A DNA stretch of 64,000 nt from CAG-273 sp963929915 (GCA_963929915.1 CAWVJY010000001.1:34792-98791), one strand, 5' to 3'. Positions 9,738-19,198 are shown, counted from the stretch's first letter. The notes: a model not told the origin generated them from the sequence alone. Numbers and translations are program-made.

Positions 9738-11618
9738 ATGGCTTTTGATGGATTTATTTTAAACGCTGTTACAACAGAATTAAAAAATAGTATTTTAAAT
9801 GGAAGAGTTCAAAAAATTTATGAACCAAATCCTAATGAGATTTTACTTAGTATTTATGCAAATGGATTACAATATGCTTTATGTTTAAATGTTTCTTCTA
9901 ATAATTATTCTATCCATTTAACAACTTCTAAAAAAGAAAATCCTTTGGCAGCACCTAATTTTTGTATGTTACTTCGTAAGTATTTAATTAATTTTAAAGT
10001 TACTAACATTACTACCTTTGGATTCGAAAGGATCGCTATGTTTGAGTTTTCTGGCAATAACGAAAGTCATGAACCTGTAACTAGAAAATTAGTAGTAGAA
10101 CTTATGGGAAAACATAGTAATATTTTGCTATTAGATGAAGAAAATAAAATAATAGATTCGCTAAGGCATTTTTCTAAAGAAAATGGTTCTTATCGAAATA
10201 TTATGCCAAAGTTTGAATATGAGTTTCCTGTTTCTGATAAAAAAGATATTAGGAAAACTTCTGAATTAGAAATGAGACAACTTTTAGATAGTATTCAACC
10301 TACTGAAACTTCATTAACTGATTTTTTTTGTTGCCCATTATACAGGTGTTAGTAAAACTTTATTACAATCTATTATTGCTCAATGCAAAATTGATAACAC
10401 CCTAAATTTGCAAAATTGTAATTTAGTTTTGCAAGCTCTTTTGCAATTAGCAGATGCTATTAGCATGCAACAAGTAAAATGTATTTTTATTGGAGAAGAC
10501 TATGCACTAACCTGTCATTTTGAAAAAAATGTTGAAGGTAGCTTTAATAATAATGGATTTAATGAAGAATTAAACAAAATAACTATGAATACTAAGAATA
10601 AAAAAGAAATAAATAATACTCCTTTTCCAGTAAACTTCTTTTTAGATGATTATTACACAAACAAAGAAGAAAAAGAGCAATTTGTTTCTTTTCGTAATCA
10701 GATTTTAAATTTTATTTTAGCTAAATCCAAAAAGCTTTCTAAAAAATTAATGGGAATTGATGAAAAGTTAAAAGAATGTGCTAATATGAAAACCTATAAA
10801 TTGTATGGAGAATTGCTAACAAGTTTTCTATATCAAATTTCTAATGAGCATATTTCAGAAATTACTTTAGAAAATTACTATGAAGGAAGTGCTCCTATCA
10901 CCATTCCTTTAGATATTAGTATTTCGCCAAGTGAAAATGCTAAAAAATATTTTAAGAAGTACCATAAATTAAAAAACACATATACAATTGTACAAGAACA
11001 AAAACAAGAATTGGAACAAGAAATTTCCTATTTAGAAAGTATTATTTATGAAATTCAATCTGCTAAAACATTTTCAGATTTAAATACTATTTATGAGGAG
11101 ATTGAAACTTCTTTTCAAAAAAAGCAAAATGGTAACACGAAAAATCTTAAAAACAAAAAGATGGGATTTGGATTAAAAAATGCCAATATAAAACATGGTA
11201 ATTTTAGGCAAAAAGCAATTAAATGACAAATACAAAGAAAAAACAAAATGGAAAAGGACTTTCCTCTTCTGAAATTTTACAATTGCAAGTAGAGGGTTTT
11301 CAAGTATTGGTAGGAAGAAATAACAATCAAAATGATGAATTAACGTTTAAAATAGCTAAAAAAGAGGATATTTGGTTTCATGTTAAAGACTTTCATGGAA
11401 GTCACGTTGTTTTAATAACAAATGGTAAAAATCCTTCCCAAGAAACAATTAACAAAGTAGCTTCCATTGCAGCTTATTATAGTAAAGCAGTACAATCTTC
11501 CAATGTTCCTGTTGACTATACTTTTATAAAATATGTAAAAAAGCCAAGCAATAGTAAACCTGGTATGGTTATCTTTACAAATCAAAGAACAGTCAATGTG
11601 CAACCACTTATTCCTTAA
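9738..11618 (+). CDS. rqcH: Rqc2 homologue RqcH (NFACT protein), frame broken by two indels
   Basis: Binds stalled 50S-peptidyl-tRNA complexes and adds alanine tails in ribosome quality control; formerly called a fibronectin-binding protein. The NFACT-N domain begins MAFDGFILNAVTTELKN; a coiled-coil middle (EQKQELEQEISYLES) and the NFACT-R domain with WFHVKDFHGSHVVL and YVKKPSNSKPGMV follow. Three frames are needed: an extra T in a T8 run at 10322-10329 and a missing base near 11222. Between them the translation is family-like (VAHYTGVSKTLLQSI). The repaired product is about 626 residues. AAGGA lies seven bases before the ATG. Confidence 0.87.
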
Positions 11619-11674
11619 GATTTGTGTTCTTATTAAAAAATTATTGTCAGAAATCTTCGTTCTAAAAACACAAA

Positions 11675-11734
11675 ACATGTTGTCAAAATTCTCCGTCCCC
11701 AATGACATGTTGTCAAAATTCTCCGTCCCCAATG
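11675..11734. repeat. Tandem pair of the GTCCCC intergenic repeat
   Basis: Two perfect head-to-tail copies of a 30-base unit containing TTGTCAAAATTCTCCGTCC. This is the clearest example of the family scattered through the window. It lies between convergent rqcH and the small GC-rich gene. Confidence 0.75.
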
Positions 11735-11747
11735 ACAATTTAATGGC

Positions 11748-11782
11748 AAAAAAATCCCTCTGCCTGAGCAGAGGGTTTTGTT
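11748..11782. terminator. Bidirectional terminator
   Basis: A perfect 8-base-pair stem CCCTCTGC/GCAGAGGG with loop CTGA. It is followed by TTTTGTT on the plus strand and ATTTTTTT on the minus strand. It can end both rqcH and the convergent small gene. Confidence 0.85.
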
Positions 11783-11828
11783 CCCAATTATGGGAAAATT
11801 TTTGAGGTAGTTTTGCCCCTATAGAGAA

Positions 11829-12047
11829 TTACGCAATCTTGATTCCCTGCAGGAAGATACTCTTCGCGTTCAGAAGACTTTTGAGATCCGGCCCAAGGTT
11901 GTTGCCAGTAGTGGCTGCACCATGAGTATTCAAACTCAGGTGGTAGTTGCCGTCCTCCACGGAACCTCCTTCGAGAAGGTATCCATATTTTTTCAGTCTT
12001 TTGCTAATAATTGCCTTTTCCCGATCGCTCAAAATTCTCAATGTCAT
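11829..12047 (-). CDS. Small protein of unknown function, GC-rich, possibly transferred
   Basis: A 72-residue, mostly hydrophilic protein (MTLRILSDREKAIISKRLKK at the N terminus; NTHGAATTGNNLG in the middle). I do not recognise a family. Reasons to believe it is real: GGAGG at a suitable distance from the ATG, and a strong terminator 50 bases after the stop. I count 99 G+C in 219 bases (45 percent), well above the neighbouring genes at about 30 percent, which suggests recent acquisition. It lies beside a transposase gene. The N-terminal basic helical part could bind nucleic acid, but this is only a guess. Confidence 0.6.
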   Translation of the reverse strand: MTLRILSDREKAIISKRLKKYGYLLEGGSVEDGNYHLSLNTHGAATTGNNLGPDLKSLLNAKSIFLQGIKIA

Positions 12048-12289
12048 AACGACACCTCCAAAAAAATTATGTACTTATATTATACCATTTTTTTATGGAA
12101 AAGTCAAAATCTTAAATTGCGAATTTTTTCGTTTGTACTGTTTTTTCTACTTTTGCATAAAAAAAAATCGTGTTGATTTCTATGCAGAGTTTATATTTTT
12201 TTATTTTATTATTAGCTTTGGTAAATATTTCCAGCTTATAAGGCTAAAAAGCCTCTATGTTAGTTTAACATAATTTTTTCATATTTCTA

Positions 12290-13576
12290 TTATGCAACTA
12301 GGCTTCTTATATTTTTTTGCTTATTTTTTATATGTCCTTTCGCCATCGTTAACATTACCAGAAAACTTAAATCTACCATTAATTCCATCTTTTCTTGTCC
12401 TCGTATGAAATGGTCGTTAAACATATAGTCTCTATCTAACCTTCCGTTTAACCTTTCAACTTCTGTTCTCATTTTATATTTTGTTTTAAATTTTTTACTA
12501 TTTCTCGCTACTGGTACAAATATTCTATAATCCGTTGAAAGTGGTACCCTATATACTCTTTTGCCTTTTGCATATCTTCCATACCTTAAAGCTTGGTTTT
12601 CTTTATCATATCCTAAATATTTTAGTTTTTCATATTCTTGTTTTTCTATATCTATTATTAAAAATACTTCTCCATCTTCATTGAATGCTAACTCTTGATT
12701 TTCCACTTCTCTATATTTCTCGTCTTTCCACATATGTCTTATATCAATTATTGGATTTATGTTATATTTTTCTTTTAAGATTTTATTTCTTGCTCCGTTG
12801 TCATATCCAGCATCACCCATCAAATTTTCCATTTTTTCTAACTTATATTTTTCTTCTCCTTGTGCCATTTCTTCTAGCATATTATCTAATTCTACTTGTT
12901 CAGCATTATTTGCTGGTGTTACTCTGCTTTTTATTGGCAATCCATATTTTGCATCACATATTATATGTGCTCGGTATCCATAATGCCATTCCTTCTTTGT
13001 TGTTCCATCTTTCATGTAATATGTTTTACAGGAGCTTGTTGCTTCATGTTCTCCTCTATCATCATTTGCTTTATTTTTGTAAAATTGATTTCCATATGAA
13101 TCTAAATATTTTCCATCTACTGCACAATCTTTTCCAAAATCTTTTAAATTTTCATACATAAATTTTATTAATTTTTCATTTATCTTTTTTATTTCTTCTT
13201 TATGTTTTTTTAAACTTTTTACAAATCCACTATATACTCGTGCTGGTGGCACTAAATGTTTTCTCTTTTTCAGAAATTTATATTCCCCTTCATTAAATCC
13301 ACACAATGTTCTTAATTGAGAATTTCTTTTCAATTCTCTTCTTAGTGATTCAACTCCTCTGTGTTCAAATATTTTCATTGCATATATTGAATTTAACATT
13401 GCTCTTACTGGATAATCGTTTCTTCCATTTTTTCTTTCTTTTTCAAGTATTTCACATAATTCATCATCTTCCACATTTTCTAAAAACAACTTTAATTTTT
13501 CTAAATCTCCTAAATTTTCAATTTCAGTATAGTCAAATATTGAAATTTGTGATATATTATTCATAGATTTTTTCAA
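12290..13576 (-). CDS. DDE transposase of the IS5/IS1182 type
   Basis: A 428-residue transposase with an N-terminal DUF772-like domain (YPVRAMLNSIYAMKIFEHRG) and a DDE catalytic core. Candidate acidic residues: Asp in CAVDGKYLDSYG, Asp in NLMGDAGYDN, and Glu in RTEVERLNGRLDRDY (the Y-R-E-type signature). The frame is intact. I could not define terminal inverted repeats: the 3' flank has a short AGGCT/AGCCT hairpin near 12240 and the 5' flank has none that match. No second copy is visible in the window. Confidence 0.85.
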   Translation of the reverse strand: MKKSMNNISQISIFDYTEIENLGDLEKLKLFLENVEDDELCEILEKERKNGRNDYPVRAMLNSIYAMKIFEHRGVESLRRELKRNSQLRTLCGFNEGEYKFLKKRKHLVPPARVYSGFVKSLKKHKEEIKKINEKLIKFMYENLKDFGKDCAVDGKYLDSYGNQFYKNKANDDRGEHEATSSCKTYYMKDGTTKKEWHYGYRAHIICDAKYGLPIKSRVTPANNAEQVELDNMLEEMAQGEEKYKLEKMENLMGDAGYDNGARNKILKEKYNINPIIDIRHMWKDEKYREVENQELAFNEDGEVFLIIDIEKQEYEKLKYLGYDKENQALRYGRYAKGKRVYRVPLSTDYRIFVPVARNSKKFKTKYKMRTEVERLNGRLDRDYMFNDHFIRGQEKMELMVDLSFLVMLTMAKGHIKNKQKNIRSLVA

Positions 13577-13635
13577 CCTCCTTGATTATGTTTTTTGACA
13601 ATTACATTATATCAAATTAAGGTTAAAAAATCCAC

Positions 13636-13663
13636 AAAAACGCTTGAAAAGTCAAGCGTTTTT
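13636..13663 (-). terminator. Terminator downstream of the alcohol dehydrogenase
   Basis: AAAAACGCTTGA and TCAAGCGTTTTT form a perfect 12-base-pair stem around the loop AAAG; T-runs exist on both strands. It lies between the alcohol dehydrogenase stop and the transposase. The rest of 13577-13866 shows no gene. Confidence 0.6.
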
Positions 13664-13866
13664 GCTATTTCTGTCGTAAATTTTAAATCTTTCTATTTTT
13701 CTATATTTTTTTACATTAGAAACCGCATAACTTCATGTCGTTAAGTTTTTTTACATTTTTTTGCTCTTACTCATTCAATGGTTTTAAACTAACGAAAAAA
13801 TTCATTGCATATATTCTTATGTCTTGTATATCACCAATTATAGGTTACCTTATTGCATAATAAATT

Positions 13867-15025
13867 TTACATAGCTTCTTCATATAAGCGAATGAAATCT
13901 TCTTTTGTTACTTCTCTTGGATTTCCTGGTTTACATGGGTCTTCCATAGCTTTGTCTGCAAGCATAGGAATATCTTCTTCTTTTCCTCCAACATCACGAA
14001 CAGTTTGGGTAATTCCTACTTTTTCTGATAAGGTCTTTTATTTTTTCACAGAATGTTTTAATTACCTCTTCTTTCGTAAATTTGGTAGCATCTGTATGGA
14101 AAGCTTGTGTTAAAATTTCTCTATATTGTTCATAGCTTACTTCCCCATTAAATTTCATAACAGTTGGAAGTAAAATAGCATTTGCTAAACCATGTGGTGT
14201 GTCATATACAGCACCTAATTGATGTGCCATAGAATGAACAATTCCAAGTCCAACATTAGAAAAAGCCATTCCTGCAATATATTGTCCAAGTCCCATATTA
14301 TTAATAGCTTCTTGGTCTTTTTCATTTACTGCTTTTTCCAAATTATCATAAATTAATTGGATAGCTTTCATTGAAAACATTTGTGACATAGTATTCCTAT
14401 TTTTTGTAATATATCCTTCTATAGCATGTGTTAACGCATCCATACCAGTAGAAGATGCAATAGATTTTGGCATAGAAGCCATAAGTTCTGTATCTACAAT
14501 AGCCATAATTGGAATATCATGTTCATCTACGCAAACCATTTTAATTTCTCTTGCTGGGTCTGTAATAACATAATTAATGGTAACTTCTGCTGCAGTTCCT
14601 GCTGTAGTTGGAAGTGCTATAATAGGAAGTCCTTTGTTTTTGGTATTAGAAGCCCCATTTAAAGATACAATATCTGCTTTATCTGGGTTTTTCATAACAA
14701 TAGAAATTGCTTTCGCAGTATCTATACTAGAGCCTCCTCCTACTGCAACAATCAAATCTGCTCCTATTTCTTTACACATTGTAAGCCCTGCATTTACATT
14801 TTCAATTGGAGGATTTGGTAAAACTTCATGGAATACTCCATATTCAATTTTGGCTTCATCTAAAAGGTCTGTTACTTTTTTACTAACTCCTACTTCATAC
14901 AAAGATTTGTCTGTAACCACTAAAACCTTTTTAAATCCTCTTTTTTTGATTTCTTCTGGTAATACACTTCTTGCATTTTCTCCAAAGTAAGAAGTTTCAT
15001 TTAATACAAATTTTGTAATTGGCAT
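13867..15025 (-). CDS. Iron-dependent alcohol dehydrogenase, one apparent indel near the 3' end
   Basis: NAD(P)H-dependent group III alcohol dehydrogenase; likely reduces an aldehyde in fermentation. The nucleotide-binding GGGSSIDTAKA (about residue 95) and the metal ligands are present: Asp and His in GMDALTHAIEGY, His in HSMAHQLGAVYDTPHGLAN. The frame breaks near 14029, where one base too many is present in CTTATCAG. Removing it restores GITQTVRDVGGKEEDIPMLA and a normal C terminus at 13867, 385 residues. It follows the aldehyde dehydrogenase and FIST genes on the same strand, separated from the former by 338 bases holding a long inverted-repeat element. Substrate cannot be told from sequence. 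Confidence 0.87.
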
Positions 15026-15110
15026 TTTCTTTTCCTCCTAAATATTAAAATTTATTACTAACTGTAGAATAATATTATGCTACAGTTAGATATAATAAAA
15101 TTTAATCAAA

Positions 15111-15255
15111 AATGGTGGGATAATATTAGTTTTTCTGCTCGCCCCAACTACATAAGAAACTGTATATGAAATTTTATAAATAAAATTTCATAACATTTTC
15201 TAACTTGTCGGTCCCCACCTTAACTCGCTTGAAAAACTAATATTATCCCACCATT
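15111..15255. repeat. Element A: 25-bp perfect inverted repeat around a structured core
   Basis: Arms at 15111-15135 and 15231-15255 (start AATGGTGGGATAATATTAG) are perfect inverted copies. The 95-base interior has a second perfect 12-bp hairpin (TATGAAATTTTA with loop TAAA), a CCCC near 15142 and GGTCCCCACC at 15210-15219. Element B at 41.86 kb shares this interior order but not the arms. It could be a structured RNA, an attenuator between the two dehydrogenase genes, or an invertible or mobile segment. This is the only content of the 15026-15363 gap. Confidence 0.6.
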
Positions 15256-15363
15256 CAATATATTATTATAATGTATTTTATATTATTCTTTCAAGTATAT
15301 ACTTTAATCTTTTTATAATTTTTCTATAATATCTTATTTTTAAATAAATTTATATTAAGCAAA

Positions 15364-16797
15364 TTATAGAATATTTTTCAAAACTACAGTCTTAATACGT
15401 GACATTTCTTGTAAAGTAGTAAGAACACCCTCATTACCAATACCACTATGTTTCCATCCACCAAATGGCATTTCAAATGAACGATAGAAACTTGCACCAT
15501 TTACAATTGCACCACCGCATTCTAGTCTATTTGCAATTTGAATTCCTTTTGAATAATCCTTGGTAATGACACAACCACAAAGACCATAAGAAGATTGATT
15601 AGCAATTTCAATTGCTTCTTCTACATTATCAAATCCAAGTACTGGAATAACTGGTCCAAATACTTCCATATCTTTCATAATATCCATGTCTTTGGTTACA
15701 TTATCTAGAATAGTTGGCTCATAGTAAGCATCTTCTCTTTTACCACCACAAACTAGAGTTGCTCCTTGGCTAATGGTTTGGTTTACTTGATCTTCTATAC
15801 GTTTTGCAGCATTAATATTAATCATAGGTCCCATATCAGTATCCATTTTAGAAGGATCACCTATTTTTAAGCTTGCAATTAATTCTTTTACTCTTTCAAT
15901 AAATTCTGCTTTTCTAGAATTATGAATTAAAAATCTTTTACTTGCACAACATACTTGTCCACCATTATAAAGTCTTCCCCATTTTACCTCTGGAATTGCT
16001 AAATCCATATCTCCATCTTCTAAGAAAATGAATGCATCATTTCCACCTAATTCTAGAGTTACATGAGTTAAGTTTTTAGAAGCAGTTCCCATGGTTTGAA
16101 TTCCTGCTCCTGTGCCTCCAGTTAAAGATACTAAATGTACTCCTGGATGTCCTGCTAAAGCTTGACCTACTGTTGGTCCATCTCCTGTTAAGATTTGGAT
16201 ACAACCAGCTGGTACACCTGCTTCTATCATTAATTTTACATATTCTATTAATGTTAATGGATTATAATTAGATGGTTTTACAATAATACTATTTCCCATC
16301 ATTAATGCAGGTGGTACTTTTTGGCAGAATAAGTCACTTGGAAAGTTAAATGGAATAATAGCAACTACTACACCAAGAGGCTCTCTTTGTACAATTTGCA
16401 TTGTTTTTTCTTGTCCTGCTTCACTTCCTGCAGGAATACTTTCTGTATATAAATGTTTTGCTCTTTCTACAAAGCCACGTACACCAATTTTCACATTAGA
16501 AACTTCTGCATATGCTTCTTTAATTGGTTTTCCTGTTTCTTCTGATAAAAGTTTTGCTAAGCGGTCTTTATTTTTTTCTACTAACTCTACAAATTTATAT
16601 AATTTTTCAGCTCTATCATAAATAGAAACTTTTGCCCATTTCTTTTGTTCTATTTCAGCTACTTTAACTGCTTCATCTACGTCTTCCATACTTGCATTTG
16701 GAACTGTAGCTATTAGTTCACTAGTTGCTGGATTTACTACTTCTATTTTTTCTCTATTAGAATCATCTTTCCATTCATATCCTATTAAAACTTTCAT
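15364..16797 (-). CDS. NAD(P)-dependent aldehyde dehydrogenase
   Basis: Oxidises an aldehyde to an acid; 477 residues, ALDH superfamily, closest in feel to succinate-semialdehyde or non-phosphorylating glyceraldehyde-3-phosphate dehydrogenases. Visible motifs: PFNFPSDLF, cofactor-binding SLTGGTGAG, catalytic Glu in TLELGGNDAF, nucleophilic Cys in NGGQVCCASKR, and MEVFGPV near the C terminus. The start at 16797 (MKVLIGYEWK) follows AGGAGGAAAAGGT; an upstream in-frame ATG has no comparable site. It lies between a FIST gene and an alcohol dehydrogenase, so the set may handle one aldehyde. Confidence 0.9.
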   Translation of the reverse strand: MKVLIGYEWKDDSNREKIEVVNPATSELIATVPNASMEDVDEAVKVAEIEQKKWAKVSIYDRAEKLYKFVELVEKNKDRLAKLLSEETGKPIKEAYAEVSNVKIGVRGFVERAKHLYTESIPAGSEAGQEKTMQIVQREPLGVVVAIIPFNFPSDLFCQKVPPALMMGNSIIVKPSNYNPLTLIEYVKLMIEAGVPAGCIQILTGDGPTVGQALAGHPGVHLVSLTGGTGAGIQTMGTASKNLTHVTLELGGNDAFIFLEDGDMDLAIPEVKWGRLYNGGQVCCASKRFLIHNSRKAEFIERVKELIASLKIGDPSKMDTDMGPMININAAKRIEDQVNQTISQGATLVCGGKREDAYYEPTILDNVTKDMDIMKDMEVFGPVIPVLGFDNVEEAIEIANQSSYGLCGCVITKDYSKGIQIANRLECGGAIVNGASFYRSFEMPFGGWKHSGIGNEGVLTTLQEMSRIKTVVLKNIL

Positions 16798-16837
16798 ACC
16801 TTTTCCTCCTATTTCATTATTTTTTCTGGACATTTCT

Positions 16838-16893
16838 GTCAAGCCTGTTTCCAGACTTTTGCAAATTGTTTCGAGTCTGTTTTCAGGCTCGAC
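16838..16893. repeat. Imperfect inverted repeat between FIST and aldehyde dehydrogenase genes
   Basis: GTCAAGCCTGTTTCCAGACT and AGTCTGTTTTCAGGCTCGAC pair with an internal loop. It sits just after the FIST stop and before the dehydrogenase ribosome site. It may act as an attenuator or RNA-stability stem that sets different levels of the two products. Confidence 0.5.
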
Positions 16894-16896
16894 TCT

Positions 16897-18063
16897 TCAT
16901 TTTCCAAATCCTGTGAAAGAAAGCATTAATCCACCACAAGTATTTGCTCCATGGTCTTTAGAACCATATTCTCCAAAGGTAAAGATTGTCATGAATGGAA
17001 CACCCTTTGTTTCTTTCTTTAGTTGTTTAACTACTTCTTCAATTCTATCTCCAATGCCTAATTTTCTTCCTCCACAGTGAACTAGTAAATATGCTCCAAC
17101 CTCATTTCCTAATTCCTTGTTAACTTCTTTTACAGCTTTTCCTGTTGAATCAATTAATTCATCCACTGTTGCTTCCATTTGAATAACAGCTGTATTAATT
17201 GCTAAATCATTACCTATATTCATAGAATAATCTTTATTTCCTACCATTGGGTGACGAATAGCAATTAAATCTCCTAATCTATCTTTTACACCAAGTGGTG
17301 CTAAAATAGTAGCAGATAATAAATTATTTCCCATTAATTTTTTAGGATCATTTCCTGTCCAAGTAGCATATTTTTTCATTGCAGGAACTCCATCAATTTC
17401 TTTTAAAGTTCTTTTTCCTTCTAATGCAGTAATAATTCCAGAATTGGTAGTTTCATGGTATGCACCAGTATATACATTTGCCATTGGCTTATCTGTATAG
17501 AAAAATGCAACAGCAACACCTTCTGAGAATACTTCGTCATTGGTAAAGATTTTCCAATTTCCTTCTACTGTATTATCTGCAGCACTTCCACCAAAGAAAG
17601 GTACTCTACCAATTACATCTTCAATACCTTTTAGGCATTCTTCCTCTTCTGCAGGATTTGCCACCATATAAAAATAAGCTGGTGCACAGTCTTTACCTGC
17701 ATTTTTCATTGCTTCCATAGCAACTTTTCTACCAGTTTCTCTTGCAGTTTTTCCTTTTTTAGAGCCTGCTACTCCAACTGTTGTATCAGGGTCACCAATA
17801 GCCATGATTCCAACAAATCCATTATCTGATGAAATAAATCCATCTGGAACAATAATTCCACCACTAGAGGTACAACCTACAATTGGTGCTGTTCCTAATT
17901 CTTCTTTAGCTCCTTTTAGCACTTCTTTTACATCATTATCACATGAGGTAAATAAGAAAGCTACCTTTGTTTGAACTAAATCAACTACAGCTTTTGCTGC
18001 TGAAGTTCTTCCTGCTTCAAAATTATTTGCGTCTGTACTCCATCCTATGTTTGCTTTTAACAT
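16897..18063 (-). CDS. FIST domain sensor protein
   Basis: FIST_N and FIST_C domains make up the whole 388-residue protein, with no transmembrane or output domain. The N-terminal half has VGCTSSGGIIVPDGF; the C-terminal half has VHCGGRKLGIGDRIEE and ends in the typical FGEYG and NTCGGLMLSFT motifs. FIST domains are proposed to bind small ligands such as amino acids; for this stand-alone form the ligand and partner are unknown. Start ATG at 18063 after AAAGGAGGAA. It is the first gene of a probable FIST-aldehyde dehydrogenase-alcohol dehydrogenase unit. The 235 bases upstream contain no gene. Confidence 0.88.
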   Translation of the reverse strand: MLKANIGWSTDANNFEAGRTSAAKAVVDLVQTKVAFLFTSCDNDVKEVLKGAKEELGTAPIVGCTSSGGIIVPDGFISSDNGFVGIMAIGDPDTTVGVAGSKKGKTARETGRKVAMEAMKNAGKDCAPAYFYMVANPAEEEECLKGIEDVIGRVPFFGGSAADNTVEGNWKIFTNDEVFSEGVAVAFFYTDKPMANVYTGAYHETTNSGIITALEGKRTLKEIDGVPAMKKYATWTGNDPKKLMGNNLLSATILAPLGVKDRLGDLIAIRHPMVGNKDYSMNIGNDLAINTAVIQMEATVDELIDSTGKAVKEVNKELGNEVGAYLLVHCGGRKLGIGDRIEEVVKQLKKETKGVPFMTIFTFGEYGSKDHGANTCGGLMLSFTGFGK

Positions 18064-18298
18064 AATAAGATTCCTCCTTTGTTTCTTTTATTTAATTTAT
18101 CGTTTTCGATAATAACTAATTTCATTATATACCATAATTCGAAAAAATAATACAAGTTTTTGTAAAAAATTTGTGAATTTTTTTATAAAAAATGTTACAT
18201 TCACAATACAATTATTTTTTCAAATAATGTTATATATTCTTTTTATTAAAGTCTTAAGTTCTTGGAAACATAAATAAAAAGAAAAAAAATACCTTTTA

Positions 18299-18577
18299 TT
18301 ACAAAACTATTTTGGTATGCATAATTCTCTTTATTATAACTAATTCTTTATTTTCTTGGATTTCATAAAAGATTAAATAATTTTTATAGATTAAAAAACG
18401 ATTTTGATCATTATAATACGTTTGACCTATATATGGAAAGATTTCTAGAACGGAAATTTTTTCTAAAATTTCTAAAATAATATTATTGGCAATATTGGGC
18501 TCATTTAAATAGATGGTAATATACTCTTCAATTTTTTTCAAATCTCTTAAAGCCCTTTTAGCATAATTTATTGTAAT
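18299..18577 (-). CDS. ParE/RelE-family toxin
   Basis: Second gene of a type II toxin-antitoxin pair, 92 residues if started at ATT 18577. It reads ITINYAKRALRDLKKIEEYI, then IGQTYYNDQNRFLIYKNYLIFYE and VIIKRIMHT at the end, which is the ParE-RelE fold (YAKRALRDL helix, R-x-L-x-Y-x-Y-x-I-x-Y strand). No ATG, GTG or TTG is available before the conserved helix; TTG at 18541 would cut it off. GAGGAGAG lies nine bases before ATT, so a non-canonical start or a sequence error is possible. It overlaps the antitoxin by 20 bases, implying translational coupling. Such toxins act on gyrase or ribosome-bound mRNA; which one cannot be said. Confidence 0.75.
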   Translation of the reverse strand: MTINYAKRALRDLKKIEEYITIYLNEPNIANNIILEILEKISVLEIFPYIGQTYYNDQNRFLIYKNYLIFYEIQENKELVIIKRIMHTKIVL

Positions 18578-18722
18578 GAAGTTCTCTCTCCTCTTTTGGA
18601 ATACTAAAAAATTTTACCATTTCTTCTTGTGTATAAGTAGTATTACCATTTTTTATTTGTTCTTCATCAGATTCTAATAATAATTTATCAATAATTTCTT
18701 TTTGATTTTTTGTAAACTTCAT
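18558..18722 (-). CDS. Probable antitoxin of the ParE/RelE pair
   Basis: A 54-residue, charged, helical protein (MKFTKNQKEIIDKLLLESDE, ending ERELHYNKLC). It has no strong match that I recognise, but size, position immediately upstream of the toxin and 20-base overlap are those of a type II antitoxin. GGAAG lies about 10 bases before the ATG. Confidence 0.65.
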   Translation of the reverse strand: MKFTKNQKEIIDKLLLESDEEQIKNGNTTYTQEEMVKFFSIPKEERELHYNKLC

Positions 18723-18810
18723 TATTTATTCTTCCTTTCTAGTTTCTATTTTTATTTAAACATATTTTATTGTATTTTGCAAGAAAAATCGTATGACAAA
18801 ATTCGACATG

Positions 18811-19059
18811 TTACATGCCGTCTATGCCTGTTTTGTACTCGATTTCAGTCATATGAGGAAATATTTCTTTTACTCTTTTAAAAGTAAGCATGCTATGTCT
18901 TGGCTGTGGATTTTTTTCATGTTCTGATAATAATTTTTGTGTATAGCAGTTCTCTGATGTTTTAAATAATAAGTAGCGATTTCTTACATAAGTAAAATAA
19001 ATTTGATAACCATCTTCTAAGTTTTGGTAAAATTCTTCAAAATTATATTTTCCATCCAT
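18811..19059 (-). CDS. Hypothetical small protein
   Basis: An 82-residue protein rich in aromatic residues (FEEFYQNLEDGYQIYFTYVRNRYLLF) with a basic middle and KRVKEIFPHMTEIEYK near the C terminus. I do not recognise it. AAGAAAGAGG lies upstream of the ATG. It follows the toxin-antitoxin pair on the same strand, separated by about 90 bases from it, and could be an independent host-interaction or regulatory protein. Confidence 0.5.
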   Translation of the reverse strand: MDGKYNFEEFYQNLEDGYQIYFTYVRNRYLLFKTSENCYTQKLLSEHEKNPQPRHSMLTFKRVKEIFPHMTEIEYKTGIDGM

Positions 19060-19198
19060 TTTTTAGCCTCTTTCTTTTAAGTTTATTTATTATTTTATTG
19101 TTTATTATTTATTATTTTTATTATCTTTATTTTCTATTTTCTTTGCTTATATATCCTTTTCGATAATTCTTATTTTACATAAATAGCATGTAGCTTTA

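Noticed and set aside
11675..11734. Tandem 30-base repeat considered as a CRISPR array
   Set aside because: Only two copies, no spacer between them, and the unit occurs alone at other intergenic places; no cas genes.
12685..13161. A 158-residue plus-strand open frame
   Set aside because: Antisense to the transposase; leucine/histidine-rich translation of AT-rich complement, no ribosome site.
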